Shown piece by piece: positions 45,516-55,078 of a stretch of DNA of 64,000 bases. Position 1 is the first letter of the stretch, and each line of letters opens with the position of its first letter. The stretch covers positions 42,882-106,881 of the forward strand of contig NZ_JAHKPR010000048.1 of assembly GCF_018860585.1 (NCBI RefSeq), in the 5' to 3' direction. A model generated the notes under the pieces. The model was not told where the DNA came from. It saw only the letters and a program-made list of their open reading frames with translations, and searched no databases. The position numbers and the translations under genes were made by a program. This DNA is from Colwellia sp. E2M01 (lineage in GTDB: Bacteria > Pseudomonadota > Gammaproteobacteria > Enterobacterales > Alteromonadaceae).

Positions 45516-48500
45516 ATGGATAAAATTTTACTGCTCGACCGATTATACAACGATATTAACGATATTATTCTTACTCGCCAGCACCCCGTAACTGGGCTAT
45601 TACCTGCCAGCACAGCTATAACAACTCATGGTGATTATACCGACGCTTGGGTACGCGACAACGTCTATTCTATTATGTGTGTTTGGACCTTAGGCAGTGC
45701 CTATAAAAAAGGCGGAGAAAAGGTAAGAAGCGACGAACTTAACCAAGCCACTATTAAGTTAATGCGTGGTTTGCTGCAATCTATGATGCGCCAAGCGCCA
45801 AAAGTAGAAACATTTAAACACACGCTTAATGCTATGGATTGTTTGCATGCAAAATACAATACGCAAACAGGTTTAAACGTTGTAGAAGATCACGAGTGGG
45901 GACATTTGCAAATAGACGCCACATCGGTTTTTTTACTAATGCTTGCGCAAATGACAGCAACTGGTTTACGCGTTATCAACACCATTGATGAAGTCGATTT
46001 TGTACAAAACCTTATTTACTATATCGCTTCAGCATACCGCATCCCCGATTACGGAATTTGGGAGCGCGGCAATAAAATTAATAATGGTAAAACAGAAATC
46101 AACGCCAGCTCAGTAGGTATGGCTAAAGCGGCATTACAAGCCTTAGATGAACTTAATCTTTTTGGTGATAACGACAATCCAAGAGCCGTTGTACACACTA
46201 TTCCTGATGCCATTTCTCGGGCAAGAAACACCTTAACGCATTTATTACCACGAGAATCTATTTCTAAAGAAGTAGACAGTGCTTTATTAAGTATTATTGG
46301 CTTTCCTGCTTTTGCAGTAGGCGACACCGCCTTAGCTAATGAAACGCGTAATAAGATATTGTCGGAGTTAGGTGGTAACTACGGCTGTAAACGCTTTTTA
46401 TGGGATGGACATCAAACCAGCATAGAAGATCACAGCAGAATGTATTATGAACATTCAGAGCTAGCTGACTTTGAACATATTGAATCAGAGTGGCCGCTGT
46501 TTCATACCTATCTTTATATTCAAGCATTGTTTGATAAAGACGAAGAACTCGCTAAAAAATATCGCGATCAACTAGAATCTGTCATGGTGGAACAAGATGG
46601 TAAATTTTTGTTACCAGAGCTGTACTTTGTTGATAAGCCTGAATTAGAAGGCGAACGAAACAATCCTGGTTCGCAACCACGAAAACCCAATGAAAACATT
46701 CCGTTAGTATGGGCGCAAAGCTTATATTTTACCGGCTTAATGCTTGATGAAGGTTTGGTACAAGCTGATGATTTAGACCCTTTACAATTACGTAATCGTT
46801 CAACCAAAAATACCGACACACAAATCGCTCTTGTGGTATTAGCGGAAAACGAAAGCGTGAAACTGCAATTAGCAGAGCATGGCGTTATCAGCGAGACCTA
46901 TAGTGATATCAGCCCTATCAATGTTATTTCTGCTTCCGAGTTAGTCGAGTCATTTAGAAAAGTTGGCGCTAATAAAAGCTTAGCGTTAACTGGCCGACCA
47001 AAACGTCGATTTCAAGGTTTAGCAACAGCACAAACTTTTAAAATTAATGATAAACCCTATTTATCATTATCCAACTTACAGTACGATGAAAATAATTATT
47101 TAAAATTTGATGCTGAATTGGCCACCGCTGATTTACTGCGAGAATTAAGCTACATAAATAAGAGTTGGATAAACAACGAGGTTGCCGTATTTACGTATTT
47201 AGTCACGCAAGATATCTGTGACAGTGTTAATGCCGCGGTGTTATTAAAAGCTATTAAAGAATTACAACTTAGAATTAGCCACACTAATATTGGTTATGCG
47301 TCAGCAAGTTTGGCTATTAGAGCCTCTAAAGTGAATAACTTGATGGTGCCTGATTTAACGGTAAAAGGCTTATTTAATACCGAGCAAATGTCTAGCGCAC
47401 ATGCTTATTCTTTTGATTTATTAGCCTTGCCTGATGAAATTCAACTGCAAATTAAAAGTAGCGAAACTGATGATTTAAGTTTTTATCAACAAATTACAAC
47501 TTGGTTATCCGTTTATACATTAGATTCTGTGTTGACCGAAGACATTAGCGCAGACAATGATAACACGATTAATTTTGCTCAATTGGTCTCGGGCATTTAC
47601 GCTAGAGCTCAGCATAAACATCATTGGTTAACAGCAAGGCTTTGTTTTTCAATACTTAAATTAGCGCACAAAGATTTAGCTGATGATTTATCATTGGTTT
47701 GCGCGCGCCATATAGATATTGTTATAGGCGAAGAAAAACACTTAATACTCACTCACGAAAACTCACTATTAAAACCTAAAGAACTGTTAAAACTGTTAGA
47801 TGACACTTGTCATCAATTACTTGAACGTACTTTAGTACAAGAGATGCTAGTAACTTTAGGTAATATAGTACGTACCAAAACACTAGTATTTAATGGTTTA
47901 CGTTCAATAAAAATTAATAATTTATTAGCTTTATGTGCAAAACATGATGAATGTAGTGAAAGTACTTTTGTTGAGTTATCTTTAAAATCACCTTTTGAAT
48001 TAAACCAAGCAGTGCGCGAAGTACTGACAAGCCAACAACAAGAATTTAATGAAAATGTTAAATTTAATTTTTGTGATCATACTATTAAACATCCGCAGTC
48101 TGACTTTACTCAAGCAGTAGACACCGATTGGTTAGAATGGCGTTCTGAAAGGGGCTTGTTTACACGTATTGATGATGATTTACTTGCCGATATTTGGCAA
48201 AGCTTGGCACACACTTCACGTATAATTTTTGCCGATGACGATAATGCCGCTGAAGTATTAGACGCTGAAATAACTCGAAGCTCAATGACACCAAGAGAGG
48301 AGAGCTTTGCTCGTTGTATTGATGGCTTAGTGCAACATTTACAACCGATTTATTACAAGTCAGCCATATTAGAAACGCTCTTTGCGTTCACTCAACATTG
48401 TAAAAACACAGCTGATTTTAAAACCGAGCAAATTATTCTAGGCCAGGTATTATCTGATGCTGCAACCCTGTTTACTGAAACCGAAGGCACTAAAAAAACT

Positions 48501-48602
48501 GGCGAGACTTGTTTACAAAGCTTTATGACGCAATCCCCACAAGTATTGCAAAAATATATAGGGACTATTTTTCAGCGATTAAGTGTTAGCGAGTTAGCTT
48601 AG
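45516..48602 (+). CDS. GH15-domain protein resembling phosphorylase kinase alpha/beta subunits
   Basis: 1028 aa from the ATG at 45516; an in-frame TTG at 45447 would add a non-homologous leader. The first 440 residues form a glucoamylase-like (alpha/alpha)6 domain with HPVTGLLPAS, DAWVRDNVYSI, KLMRGLLQSMMRQ, LHAKYNTQTG, WGHLQIDATSVF, LMLAQMTATGL and GIWERGNK. These match the regulatory alpha/beta subunits of animal phosphorylase kinase more closely than bacterial glucoamylases. The resemblance continues in the middle (LALTGRPKRRFQGL) and at the C-end (WLEWRSERGLFTRI and MTPREESFARCIDGL), so the whole chain appears homologous. No signal peptide, so cytoplasmic. No kinase subunit, phosphorylase or glycogen gene is near. 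Function unknown; glycosidase activity and a carbohydrate-sensing role are both possible. Confidence 0.88.
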   Translation: MDKILLLDRLYNDINDIILTRQHPVTGLLPASTAITTHGDYTDAWVRDNVYSIMCVWTLGSAYKKGGEKVRSDELNQATIKLMRGLLQSMMRQAPKVETFKHTLNAMDCLHAKYNTQTGLNVVEDHEWGHLQIDATSVFLLMLAQMTATGLRVINTIDEVDFVQNLIYYIASAYRIPDYGIWERGNKINNGKTEINASSVGMAKAALQALDELNLFGDNDNPRAVVHTIPDAISRARNTLTHLLPRESISKEVDSALLSIIGFPAFAVGDTALANETRNKILSELGGNYGCKRFLWDGHQTSIEDHSRMYYEHSELADFEHIESEWPLFHTYLYIQALFDKDEELAKKYRDQLESVMVEQDGKFLLPELYFVDKPELEGERNNPGSQPRKPNENIPLVWAQSLYFTGLMLDEGLVQADDLDPLQLRNRSTKNTDTQIALVVLAENESVKLQLAEHGVISETYSDISPINVISASELVESFRKVGANKSLALTGRPKRRFQGLATAQTFKINDKPYLSLSNLQYDENNYLKFDAELATADLLRELSYINKSWINNEVAVFTYLVTQDICDSVNAAVLLKAIKELQLRISHTNIGYASASLAIRASKVNNLMVPDLTVKGLFNTEQMSSAHAYSFDLLALPDEIQLQIKSSETDDLSFYQQITTWLSVYTLDSVLTEDISADNDNTINFAQLVSGIYARAQHKHHWLTARLCFSILKLAHKDLADDLSLVCARHIDIVIGEEKHLILTHENSLLKPKELLKLLDDTCHQLLERTLVQEMLVTLGNIVRTKTLVFNGLRSIKINNLLALCAKHDECSESTFVELSLKSPFELNQAVREVLTSQQQEFNENVKFNFCDHTIKHPQSDFTQAVDTDWLEWRSERGLFTRIDDDLLADIWQSLAHTSRIIFADDDNAAEVLDAEITRSSMTPREESFARCIDGLVQHLQPIYYKSAILETLFAFTQHCKNTADFKTEQIILGQVLSDAATLFTETEGTKKTGETCLQSFMTQSPQVLQKYIGTIFQRLSVSELA

Positions 48603-48643
48603 CCTTAATCCTAATTAACATGGGTAATAGTCGTTATAACATT

Positions 48644-48680
48644 AAAATCCGCTGCTCTTTTTAAGAGCAGCGGATTTTTT
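48644..48680. terminator. Bidirectional terminator between the GH15-domain gene and hemN
   Basis: A 16-bp perfect stem (AAAATCCGCTGCTCTT with AAGAGCAGCGGATTTT) has a 3-nt loop, with A and T tracts on either side. It serves both convergent genes. Confidence 0.93.
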
Positions 48681-48687
48681 ATATTAA

Positions 48688-50058
48688 TTAAATCACTCGA
48701 GAGAAGCGTTGTTGGTTAATATGCTTTTTCATGTAAGCGTCAAAACTCATACAAATATTACGAATAAGTAATCTCGCTTTTTGCTCTACCTTAATATACT
48801 GCGCATGGTTTTCTACTAAGCCATCATCAATAAAAGTTTCTAACAGCGGTAAATCGTCAACAAAGTAATTATCAAAATTAATATTATATTTATCATTAAT
48901 CACTTGTTTGTCTACATACAAGTTACACATTAGTTCACGAATAACCTCACCACGAATAATATCGTCGTCAAATAAGGCAACGCCTTTTATTTGTGCATGT
49001 TGCTTGTCGGTAATGGCTTGATAATAGGCTTTTAGTTCTTTTATATTTTGGCTAAAACTATCGCCAATAGCGCTGATTGAAGACACGCCTAAACCCAATA
49101 AGTCACAACCACCTTTGGTGGTATAACCTTGAAAATTACGGTGTAAAGTACCGTTGCGTTGCGCTTTTGATAATTCATCATTAGGTTTGGCAAAGTGATC
49201 CATACCGATAAAGTCATAGCCAAAACCGCACAATGTTTCTATAGCTAGTTTCATCAAAGCAAATTTTTGTTGTGTGCTAGGTAGCCATTCATCACGCAAC
49301 TTACGCTGTGCGGCAAACAAACTTGGCATGTGGGCATAACTAAATAGAGAGATACGATCAACATCCCATTCATGAGCTTTTAACAGGGTTTTGGCGAAGG
49401 TTTCCAGAGTTTGATGCGGTAGACCATAAATTAAGTCAATGTTAATAGAAGTGAACCCTACGGCTTTAGCATGGCTAATAAAATCACCAATAAACTCGGT
49501 TGATTGTACTCGGTTAATAGCTTGCTGCACTTTTAAATCAAGATCTTGTACGCCTAGACTTAAACGGTTAAAACCTAATGAATATAAATGTTCGGCTAAA
49601 TCCATTTCTATTTCACGCGGATCTATTTCGATACTCATTTCTAATTCATCAGAAAAAGTAAATTTTTCTTTTAACAGGTTAACAAGTTTAGTTATTTGTT
49701 GGTGTGTTAAAAAACTCGGTGTACCACCACCCCAATGCAATTGCTTAACGGTATAGTCGCTAAATAATGGCGCTTGTAGAGAAATTTCTTCGGCTAAATA
49801 TTCAAGATAGGTATCGGCTTTGTCGCGATGGCGAGTGATGACTTTATTACAACCACAGTAATAACAAAGGGTATGGCAAAAAGGAATATGCACATAAAGT
49901 GATAATTCATGGTTTTTCGAGTTTTGAATCGCTTTAATAAAATCATCATGGGTAAAATTATCATGGAATTCTAACGCGGTAGGATATGAGGTATATCTTG
50001 GCCCACTGGCGTTATATTTATTTAATAGCGTTTCATCGAAAAACTGGCTTACTTGCAT
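48688..50058 (-). CDS. hemN: Oxygen-independent coproporphyrinogen III oxidase
   Basis: A 456-aa radical SAM enzyme that converts coproporphyrinogen III to protoporphyrinogen IX without oxygen. The cluster ligands C61, C65 and C68 are in FCHTLCYYCGC. The N-terminal SGPRYTSYPTALEF, the SAM-side motif GGGTPSFL, DLIYGLPHQT and the C-terminal NLYVDKQ region mark true HemN rather than HemW. It is the last of a conserved yihI-DUF2489-hemN group. Confidence 0.95.
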   Translation of the reverse strand: MQVSQFFDETLLNKYNASGPRYTSYPTALEFHDNFTHDDFIKAIQNSKNHELSLYVHIPFCHTLCYYCGCNKVITRHRDKADTYLEYLAEEISLQAPLFSDYTVKQLHWGGGTPSFLTHQQITKLVNLLKEKFTFSDELEMSIEIDPREIEMDLAEHLYSLGFNRLSLGVQDLDLKVQQAINRVQSTEFIGDFISHAKAVGFTSINIDLIYGLPHQTLETFAKTLLKAHEWDVDRISLFSYAHMPSLFAAQRKLRDEWLPSTQQKFALMKLAIETLCGFGYDFIGMDHFAKPNDELSKAQRNGTLHRNFQGYTTKGGCDLLGLGVSSISAIGDSFSQNIKELKAYYQAITDKQHAQIKGVALFDDDIIRGEVIRELMCNLYVDKQVINDKYNINFDNYFVDDLPLLETFIDDGLVENHAQYIKVEQKARLLIRNICMSFDAYMKKHINQQRFSRVI

Positions 50059-50176
50059 ACTTTATACCCTAGTATTTAATTAACAAGGGTATTATAAGCC
50101 GTGATTATTTTCGTAACTTGATCGAGCGCAATAACAGTACTATTAACGATGTAATCACAAGCTTGTAAAGGCTATT

Positions 50177-50674
50177 TTAAGCTTGGCTTGGCGTTAACTT
50201 AACGAGTTGCTCTGTGGTGAATTGATGTAGTGCTTTTAAATCTGTCACTACACCATCATGCATTTTGTCTAAGGCGACCATGCGTTGATAGTCTTCTCGC
50301 ATACGCTCTTTTTTGGTCAGCTCTTTACGTGCATCAAGAATGGCAAGATCTTTAATTGCTTCATACAAACCATAAATGTTCGGAAACTTAGCTGATAACT
50401 CTGACATGGTTTTTAGTGAAGATAATAAAACCGATAAGCGCCAACAGCCCTCATCAAATTCACATTGCTCTTGCTGCATTGCACGAGTAATGAGTAAAAC
50501 ACTGTCTAATATTTTTTTATCATGTTTATTTAATGCTACTTGTTGGTCTTGCTCAGCTTTAAGTTGTCGCGCTTTTTGCTGTGCAACTTGTTGCAGTAAT
50601 CGACCGGCATAAAACGCTAATGCAAGTACAATACAAACACCTAGCAATAAAAGATAAAACCAATATTCACTCAT
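50177..50674 (-). CDS. DUF2489 family membrane-anchored protein
   Basis: A 165-aa protein with one N-terminal helix (about 5-25), then a long charged, probably coiled-coil segment and a conserved core (DSVLLITRAMQQEQCEFDEGCWRLSVLL). It fits the DUF2489 family, usually found between yihI and hemN in gammaproteobacteria, as here. Function unknown. It lies 15 bp after yihI. Confidence 0.82.
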   Translation of the reverse strand: MSEYWFYLLLLGVCIVLALAFYAGRLLQQVAQQKARQLKAEQDQQVALNKHDKKILDSVLLITRAMQQEQCEFDEGCWRLSVLLSSLKTMSELSAKFPNIYGLYEAIKDLAILDARKELTKKERMREDYQRMVALDKMHDGVVTDLKALHQFTTEQLVKLTPSQA

Positions 50675-50689
50675 TAATCACTACTCTTG

Positions 50690-51307
50690 TTATTTAGATG
50701 AATCGTCAAAGTCTGAAAAATTTGGGCGATCTAATTTGTCCCATAATTCATCTTCACTGTCATTATCAACCGCTTCATCGTCACTTTCTTCACTGTCATC
50801 ATATTCATCAAGCCCAAGTTCAGCTGACAAAGCTTGATGGCGATCCATCATGTCATTGTAGTAGTTAACTTCTTCTTCAGTTAAAGCGATATCATCTTCT
50901 TGCTTCGCTAAAATAGCCTGTAACTGTGCATCATCTTCAATGGCGTTTAATTCATCTTCAGGAGAAAGTCTCGCGGCTTGTTGTACTAGCTCTGCGTCCT
51001 CATTTTCAACAAAACGCACTCTTGCCATTGGCGCAAGTTTATCGTCGTTAGGTTTTACTTTCGCTTCTTTTGATTTGTCTTTAGCCACTAAAACAATCGG
51101 GGTTTTATTGCCTAAACGCGGATCTTTTTTAACGCCTTTTTGATTAGCATCATTTTGCTTTTGTGTTGCTTCTTTTTGACGATTACCCGCTACTTTACCC
51201 GTAGTTTTGCGGATACGCTTTTCAACATTAGCTAATTCTTGCTTACTTAATTTAGGTTTAGCGGTTGGTGCTCCACCTGGTTTTCTTGATTTTTTTGAAC
51301 GTGACAT
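50690..51307 (-). CDS. yihI: Der GTPase-activating protein
   Basis: A 205-aa hydrophilic protein with a basic N-terminus (MSRSKKSRKPGGAP) and RIRKTTGKVAGNRQKEA, a central LSPEDELNAIEDDAQLQAIL block, and a very acidic C-terminus. This charge layout and the TGKVAGNRQ motif define YihI, which activates the ribosome-assembly GTPase Der (EngA). It heads the DUF2489-hemN group. Confidence 0.92.
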   Translation of the reverse strand: MSRSKKSRKPGGAPTAKPKLSKQELANVEKRIRKTTGKVAGNRQKEATQKQNDANQKGVKKDPRLGNKTPIVLVAKDKSKEAKVKPNDDKLAPMARVRFVENEDAELVQQAARLSPEDELNAIEDDAQLQAILAKQEDDIALTEEEVNYYNDMMDRHQALSAELGLDEYDDSEESDDEAVDNDSEDELWDKLDRPNFSDFDDSSK

Positions 51308-51391
51308 AGGTACACTTGCTGTTTAACAAATAATGTAGGCTATTTTACGTTATTAAAACTTGAAAAGCCTTAAAAAGCAGAAAAAAGACAC

Positions 51392-51416
51392 AAAAAAAGC
51401 GTCAACGGACGCTTTT
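51392..51416 (-). terminator. Terminator of the small gene at 51442
   Basis: A 9-bp stem (AAAAGCGTC with GACGCTTTT) has an AACG loop. The minus strand continues with a T-run. Confidence 0.8.
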
Positions 51417-51441
51417 AATTGCTTACTAATACAATGCTAAC

Positions 51442-51693
51442 TTAAAGACGGATATGAATACTTGGTTGAGTATCGACTTCACCTTCTTTAGAAATAACGG
51501 CAACATTATCATTACATCGTAATATGGCTAAATGCGTTTCATCTACATCTCTGATCCAATTAAGATCATAACCAAGTCTAAGTAAACTATTAGCGGCAAA
51601 TTTTTGTGCTAAAGTTAATTCTTCCCAAAGTTCATTTGTATCTATTTTTTTGTCTTCCCGACGCTCAAGAAGCTGCTCTCTTGCTTTATCCAT
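51442..51693 (-). CDS. Small conserved-looking protein of unknown function
   Basis: An 83-aa soluble protein with a charged N-terminal helix and LWEELTLAQKFAANSLLRLGYDLNWIRD, a pattern reminiscent of a small globular sensor or adaptor domain, though no family was recognised. The ATG start, a GGGGATAATA ribosome-binding region and its own terminator suggest a real gene. It is monocistronic between yihI and tesB. Confidence 0.65.
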   Translation of the reverse strand: MDKAREQLLERREDKKIDTNELWEELTLAQKFAANSLLRLGYDLNWIRDVDETHLAILRCNDNVAVISKEGEVDTQPSIHIRL

Positions 51694-51750
51694 TATTATC
51701 CCCTCTACCCCAATCTTATTTTTCTATTATTTTTATTCAATTGTGCTGTT

Positions 51751-51788
51751 ATTATTTTATTATTTTATTATTTTATTATTTTATTATT
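51751..51788. repeat. AT-rich octamer tandem repeat
   Basis: Four perfect copies of ATTATTTT plus a partial fifth lie upstream of the small gene at 51442 (minus) and of tesB (plus). It looks like a simple-sequence tract that could vary in length. Confidence 0.85.
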
Positions 51789-51906
51789 AAACATTTATTG
51801 TCGAATAAAATTTAACCTACTTTGCATGTGACATCAATAAACATTACACTTACCACCTTGAGTTAAGTGGCGTACGTCAGAGATTTTTTGATATTTAAGG
51901 TAAAAA

Positions 51907-52764
51907 ATGACACGTGTATTAAATGAGTTATCAGCACTTTTAAAATTAGAAACCATTGAAGAAGGTATTTATCGCGGCCAAAGCCAAGATTTAGGCTTTA
52001 AAGCATTGTTTGGTGGGCAGGTAATGGGGCAAGCACTTTCAGCTGCACAAGAAACCATTCCTAATGATCGCTTTGTGCACTCATTACATTCTTATTTTTT
52101 ACGTCCTGGCGATGCCAGTTTACCCGTGGTTTATGAAGTAGAAGTAATGCGTAATGGTGCAAGTTTTAGTACTCGTAGAGTACAAGCAATACAAAAAGGT
52201 AAAACTATTTTTTATATGACCGCATCTTTTCAGGTATCGGAAGTGGGGTTTGACCATCAAGACCCTATGCCAGAAGTAACTCCCCCTGAAGAGCTTCCGT
52301 CGTTCAGTGACTATATACATGCCAACCAAAAATATATTCCAGAAGCGTTACGTGAAAAATTCCTGGCTGAAAAGCCCATCGATATGCGTCCTGTGCAGCA
52401 ATATAATTGGTTACAACCTAAAGCAACTGAATCTGCCAGCCAAATGTGGATTAAAACCAATGGTGAGCTACCTGATGATATAGCTTTACACACCAATCTA
52501 CTTGCTTACACCTCTGACTTTCACTTCTTACCAACCGCTTTATTACCGCATGGTGCAAGCCATTGGCTTCCAAATTTTCAAATTGCGACAATAGACCATG
52601 CCATGTGGTTTCATCGTCCATTTCGTTTTGATGATTGGTTGCTTTACTGTATGGATAGCCCTTCTGCCAGCAATGGCAGAGGCTTAGTTAAAGGAAAAAT
52701 ATATAATCGTCAAGGGCAGTTAGTCGCCTCAACCATGCAAGAAGGTGTGATCAGACAACGCTAG
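51907..52764 (+). CDS. tesB: Acyl-CoA thioesterase II
   Basis: A 285-aa double hot-dog thioesterase that hydrolyses medium- and long-chain acyl-CoA. Typical blocks are IYRGQSQDLGFKALFGGQVM, VHSLHSYFLRPGD, SFSTRRVQAIQKGK, TIDHAMWFHRPFRFDDWLLY and GRGLVKGKIYNRQGQLVAS near the C-end. Length equals that of E. coli TesB (286). Monocistronic. Confidence 0.95.
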   Translation: MTRVLNELSALLKLETIEEGIYRGQSQDLGFKALFGGQVMGQALSAAQETIPNDRFVHSLHSYFLRPGDASLPVVYEVEVMRNGASFSTRRVQAIQKGKTIFYMTASFQVSEVGFDHQDPMPEVTPPEELPSFSDYIHANQKYIPEALREKFLAEKPIDMRPVQQYNWLQPKATESASQMWIKTNGELPDDIALHTNLLAYTSDFHFLPTALLPHGASHWLPNFQIATIDHAMWFHRPFRFDDWLLYCMDSPSASNGRGLVKGKIYNRQGQLVASTMQEGVIRQR

Positions 52765-52812
52765 TTGCATTGTTTGTGTTTTCACTTAAATAATAGGCTA
52801 TTGAGCAAGTGT

Positions 52813-54072
52813 TTATTGATTAAACTTTTGCTGCCAATCATAACCACTTGGGTGTTGAAAAACACGCAGTTCAAATTGCGGTGCAATAGCAAAAAGGTGA
52901 TCAAATATATCCGCTTGAATAGCTTCGTAATCAAGCCAATTAGTAGTATTAGCAAAACAATAAATTTCTAACGGCAAACCTGATTCTGTTGCCGAAAGCT
53001 GTCTAACCATGCAAGTTAAGTCATCGCGAATATTAGCGTTTTGTTGTAAATATGCGGTTATATAGGCGCGAAATGTTCCGATATTGGTTAGTTGTCTTTT
53101 ATTAATTTTATTCAGTGTTATGGCATTTTCATCTGCTGATTGCCCTTCTTCATCGTGCCCAAGCTCTTCTTTTTTCTTTTTCAAGTAACCATTTAGCAGG
53201 TGCGCGTTAGTAAGCTGACTAATTTTATTGGCACTGTAAAAATCAATCGTTGCCATATCTATGATGATGGTACGCTTGATACGGCGAGCACCTACTTGAT
53301 ACATATTACGCCAGTTTTTAAATGAATCACTGATCAATGCATAAGTTGGTACTGTCGTAATGGTTTTGTCAAAATTTTCAATTTTTACGGTGCTTAAACC
53401 TATTTCTAATACATCACCATCGGCGCCATATTTAGGCAACTCAACCCAGTCGCCAGTAACGACCATTCTATTTGCTGATATTTGAATACTAGCCACCAAA
53501 CCTTTAATAGTATCTTGAAACACTAACAACAATACTGCTGTTAATGCCCCTAAACCACTGAGTAAATATACTGGTGAGCGATCGATAATTAGTGAGATAA
53601 TAACAATGGCGGCAACTAAATATAACGCTAATTTAATGATTTGAATAATAGCGTTTAAGGGTAAAAACCGTTGTTTCGCACCTTCTCTATAAATACTTCG
53701 GCTAACATTTAATAACGCACTGATACTACGAGTTATTTGAAAAGTGAGTAATATTTTAGCCATCAGTATTAACGAAATATTCGCTAAACTTTCAGGGGGT
53801 AACACTAAAGGTGATAAAAATAGAATAAAAAGCAGCGGTACGAGTAACGTCATTCGAGTTAATACGCCATGCTCTATTAACGCATCATCCCATTGATTTT
53901 TACTGTGAACAATCAGTCTGTGAACTAAGGTAAGTATTTGATATTTAGCTAGGTAGTAACTTAACACTGCTACTAGCAGCACAAAAGAAATACCTACAGA
54001 AATAGTACTAGTCGCGAGGTACTTATTACTTAAACCTTGCTCGCTTAACCAAGTACTGATCAACTCATTCAT
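52813..54072 (-). CDS. MscS-family mechanosensitive channel, YbdG/YnaI-like
   Basis: A 419-aa channel with five hydrophobic segments (about 20-205). The pore/beta-domain signature is LLSGLGALTAVLLLVFQDTIKGLVASIQI, then GDWVELPKYGADGDVLEIGLSTVKI. The characteristic NWRNMYQVGARRIKR and a charged insert near 300-325 fit the YbdG type rather than MscS itself. It would help survival of osmotic downshift in the inner membrane. Confidence 0.88.
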   Translation of the reverse strand: MNELISTWLSEQGLSNKYLATSTISVGISFVLLVAVLSYYLAKYQILTLVHRLIVHSKNQWDDALIEHGVLTRMTLLVPLLFILFLSPLVLPPESLANISLILMAKILLTFQITRSISALLNVSRSIYREGAKQRFLPLNAIIQIIKLALYLVAAIVIISLIIDRSPVYLLSGLGALTAVLLLVFQDTIKGLVASIQISANRMVVTGDWVELPKYGADGDVLEIGLSTVKIENFDKTITTVPTYALISDSFKNWRNMYQVGARRIKRTIIIDMATIDFYSANKISQLTNAHLLNGYLKKKKEELGHDEEGQSADENAITLNKINKRQLTNIGTFRAYITAYLQQNANIRDDLTCMVRQLSATESGLPLEIYCFANTTNWLDYEAIQADIFDHLFAIAPQFELRVFQHPSGYDWQQKFNQ

Positions 54073-54154
54073 AGATGACTCCTGTCATTTTGATAGTAAC
54101 TTCGTTATTTAACGCGTCACTGTAGGCTATAGATTTTTATCACGGCTTGCTTTA

Positions 54155-55078
54155 TTAGCTTGTTTTATTTACTTGATCTTGAACGATATATTGTTGCTTT
54201 ATTTCCTCAAGCCTTGCGTCTTTATTGTGCCAAAACTGTGTTACCCACTTTTGAAAAGCAACTTTATCACCGCGATCTGAAAAGTTAATATGACTAAGCT
54301 CACTGGCAATATCAAACGTTTTAATATCTATATGTACGCGATCTACTTTTCCTGAAACAAAATCACCAAAACTTGGAATGCCATCAGGATAAAAAATTGT
54401 TACATCAACAATTTTTGATAAATTTTCGCCCATCGCGTCTAAAACAAAAGAAATACCGCCTGTTTTTGGCTTTAATAAATGTTGAAATGGCGATTGCTGT
54501 TTATCATGTTTTGCTTGAGTAAAGCGTGTGCCTTCAATGAAGTTCATCACACTTACCGGCGTATACTTAAACTTAGCGCAAGCAATACGTGTGGTTTCTA
54601 AATCTTTACCACGTAAATGTGGGTTTTTCTTTAAAAACGCTTGGCTGTAACGTTTCATAAAAGGGAAGTCTAACGCCCACCAAGCTAAGCCCAGTAAAGG
54701 AACATAGATCAACTCTCTTTTTAAGAAGAATTTTAAAAAAGGAATGTTACCGTGCAATGCACGTTGTAAAACAACAATATCAACCCAGCTTTGATGATTA
54801 GCAATCACTAAATACCAGTCTTTTAATTGCAGTTTTTCTAAGCCGGTAATAACAATATCTGTTTTAGTAAATATTTTTTGCACAACACTGTTTGTTGCTA
54901 CCCAATTACTCGCCATTAAGTTAAGTAAATAACTAAAAGTTTTTTGAGAAAAATCTAATGGGATTAATGCTTTACACAATGAAAAAACTAAAATAGGAAT
55001 AAGCCAAAATACAGTGTTGAGAGTATAAATAAAGAAACAAATAAAAAGGGTCAATTTGGCAGGTAAGAAATTTAGCAT
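54155..55078 (-). CDS. 1-acyl-sn-glycerol-3-phosphate acyltransferase-like protein (YihG type)
   Basis: A 307-aa PlsC-family acyltransferase. An N-terminal membrane helix (about 10-35) precedes the catalytic HxxxxD motif (H95 to D100, NHQSWVD), LAWWALDFPFMKRY, the FIEGTRFT motif near 188-195 and the KPKTGGISFVLDAMG motif. The C-terminal pattern is that of E. coli YihG, a secondary lysophosphatidic acid acyltransferase. Monocistronic. Confidence 0.88.
   Translation of the reverse strand: MLNFLPAKLTLFICFFIYTLNTVFWLIPILVFSLCKALIPLDFSQKTFSYLLNLMASNWVATNSVVQKIFTKTDIVITGLEKLQLKDWYLVIANHQSWVDIVVLQRALHGNIPFLKFFLKRELIYVPLLGLAWWALDFPFMKRYSQAFLKKNPHLRGKDLETTRIACAKFKYTPVSVMNFIEGTRFTQAKHDKQQSPFQHLLKPKTGGISFVLDAMGENLSKIVDVTIFYPDGIPSFGDFVSGKVDRVHIDIKTFDIASELSHINFSDRGDKVAFQKWVTQFWHNKDARLEEIKQQYIVQDQVNKTS

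Noticed and set aside
50118..50131. FNR box upstream of hemN
   Set aside because: TTGATCGAGCGCAA keeps only one good half-site, although hemN is FNR-linked in E. coli.
52765..52971. 68-codon plus-strand frame after tesB
   Set aside because: It overlaps the 3' end of the YbdG-like gene and has no coding character.
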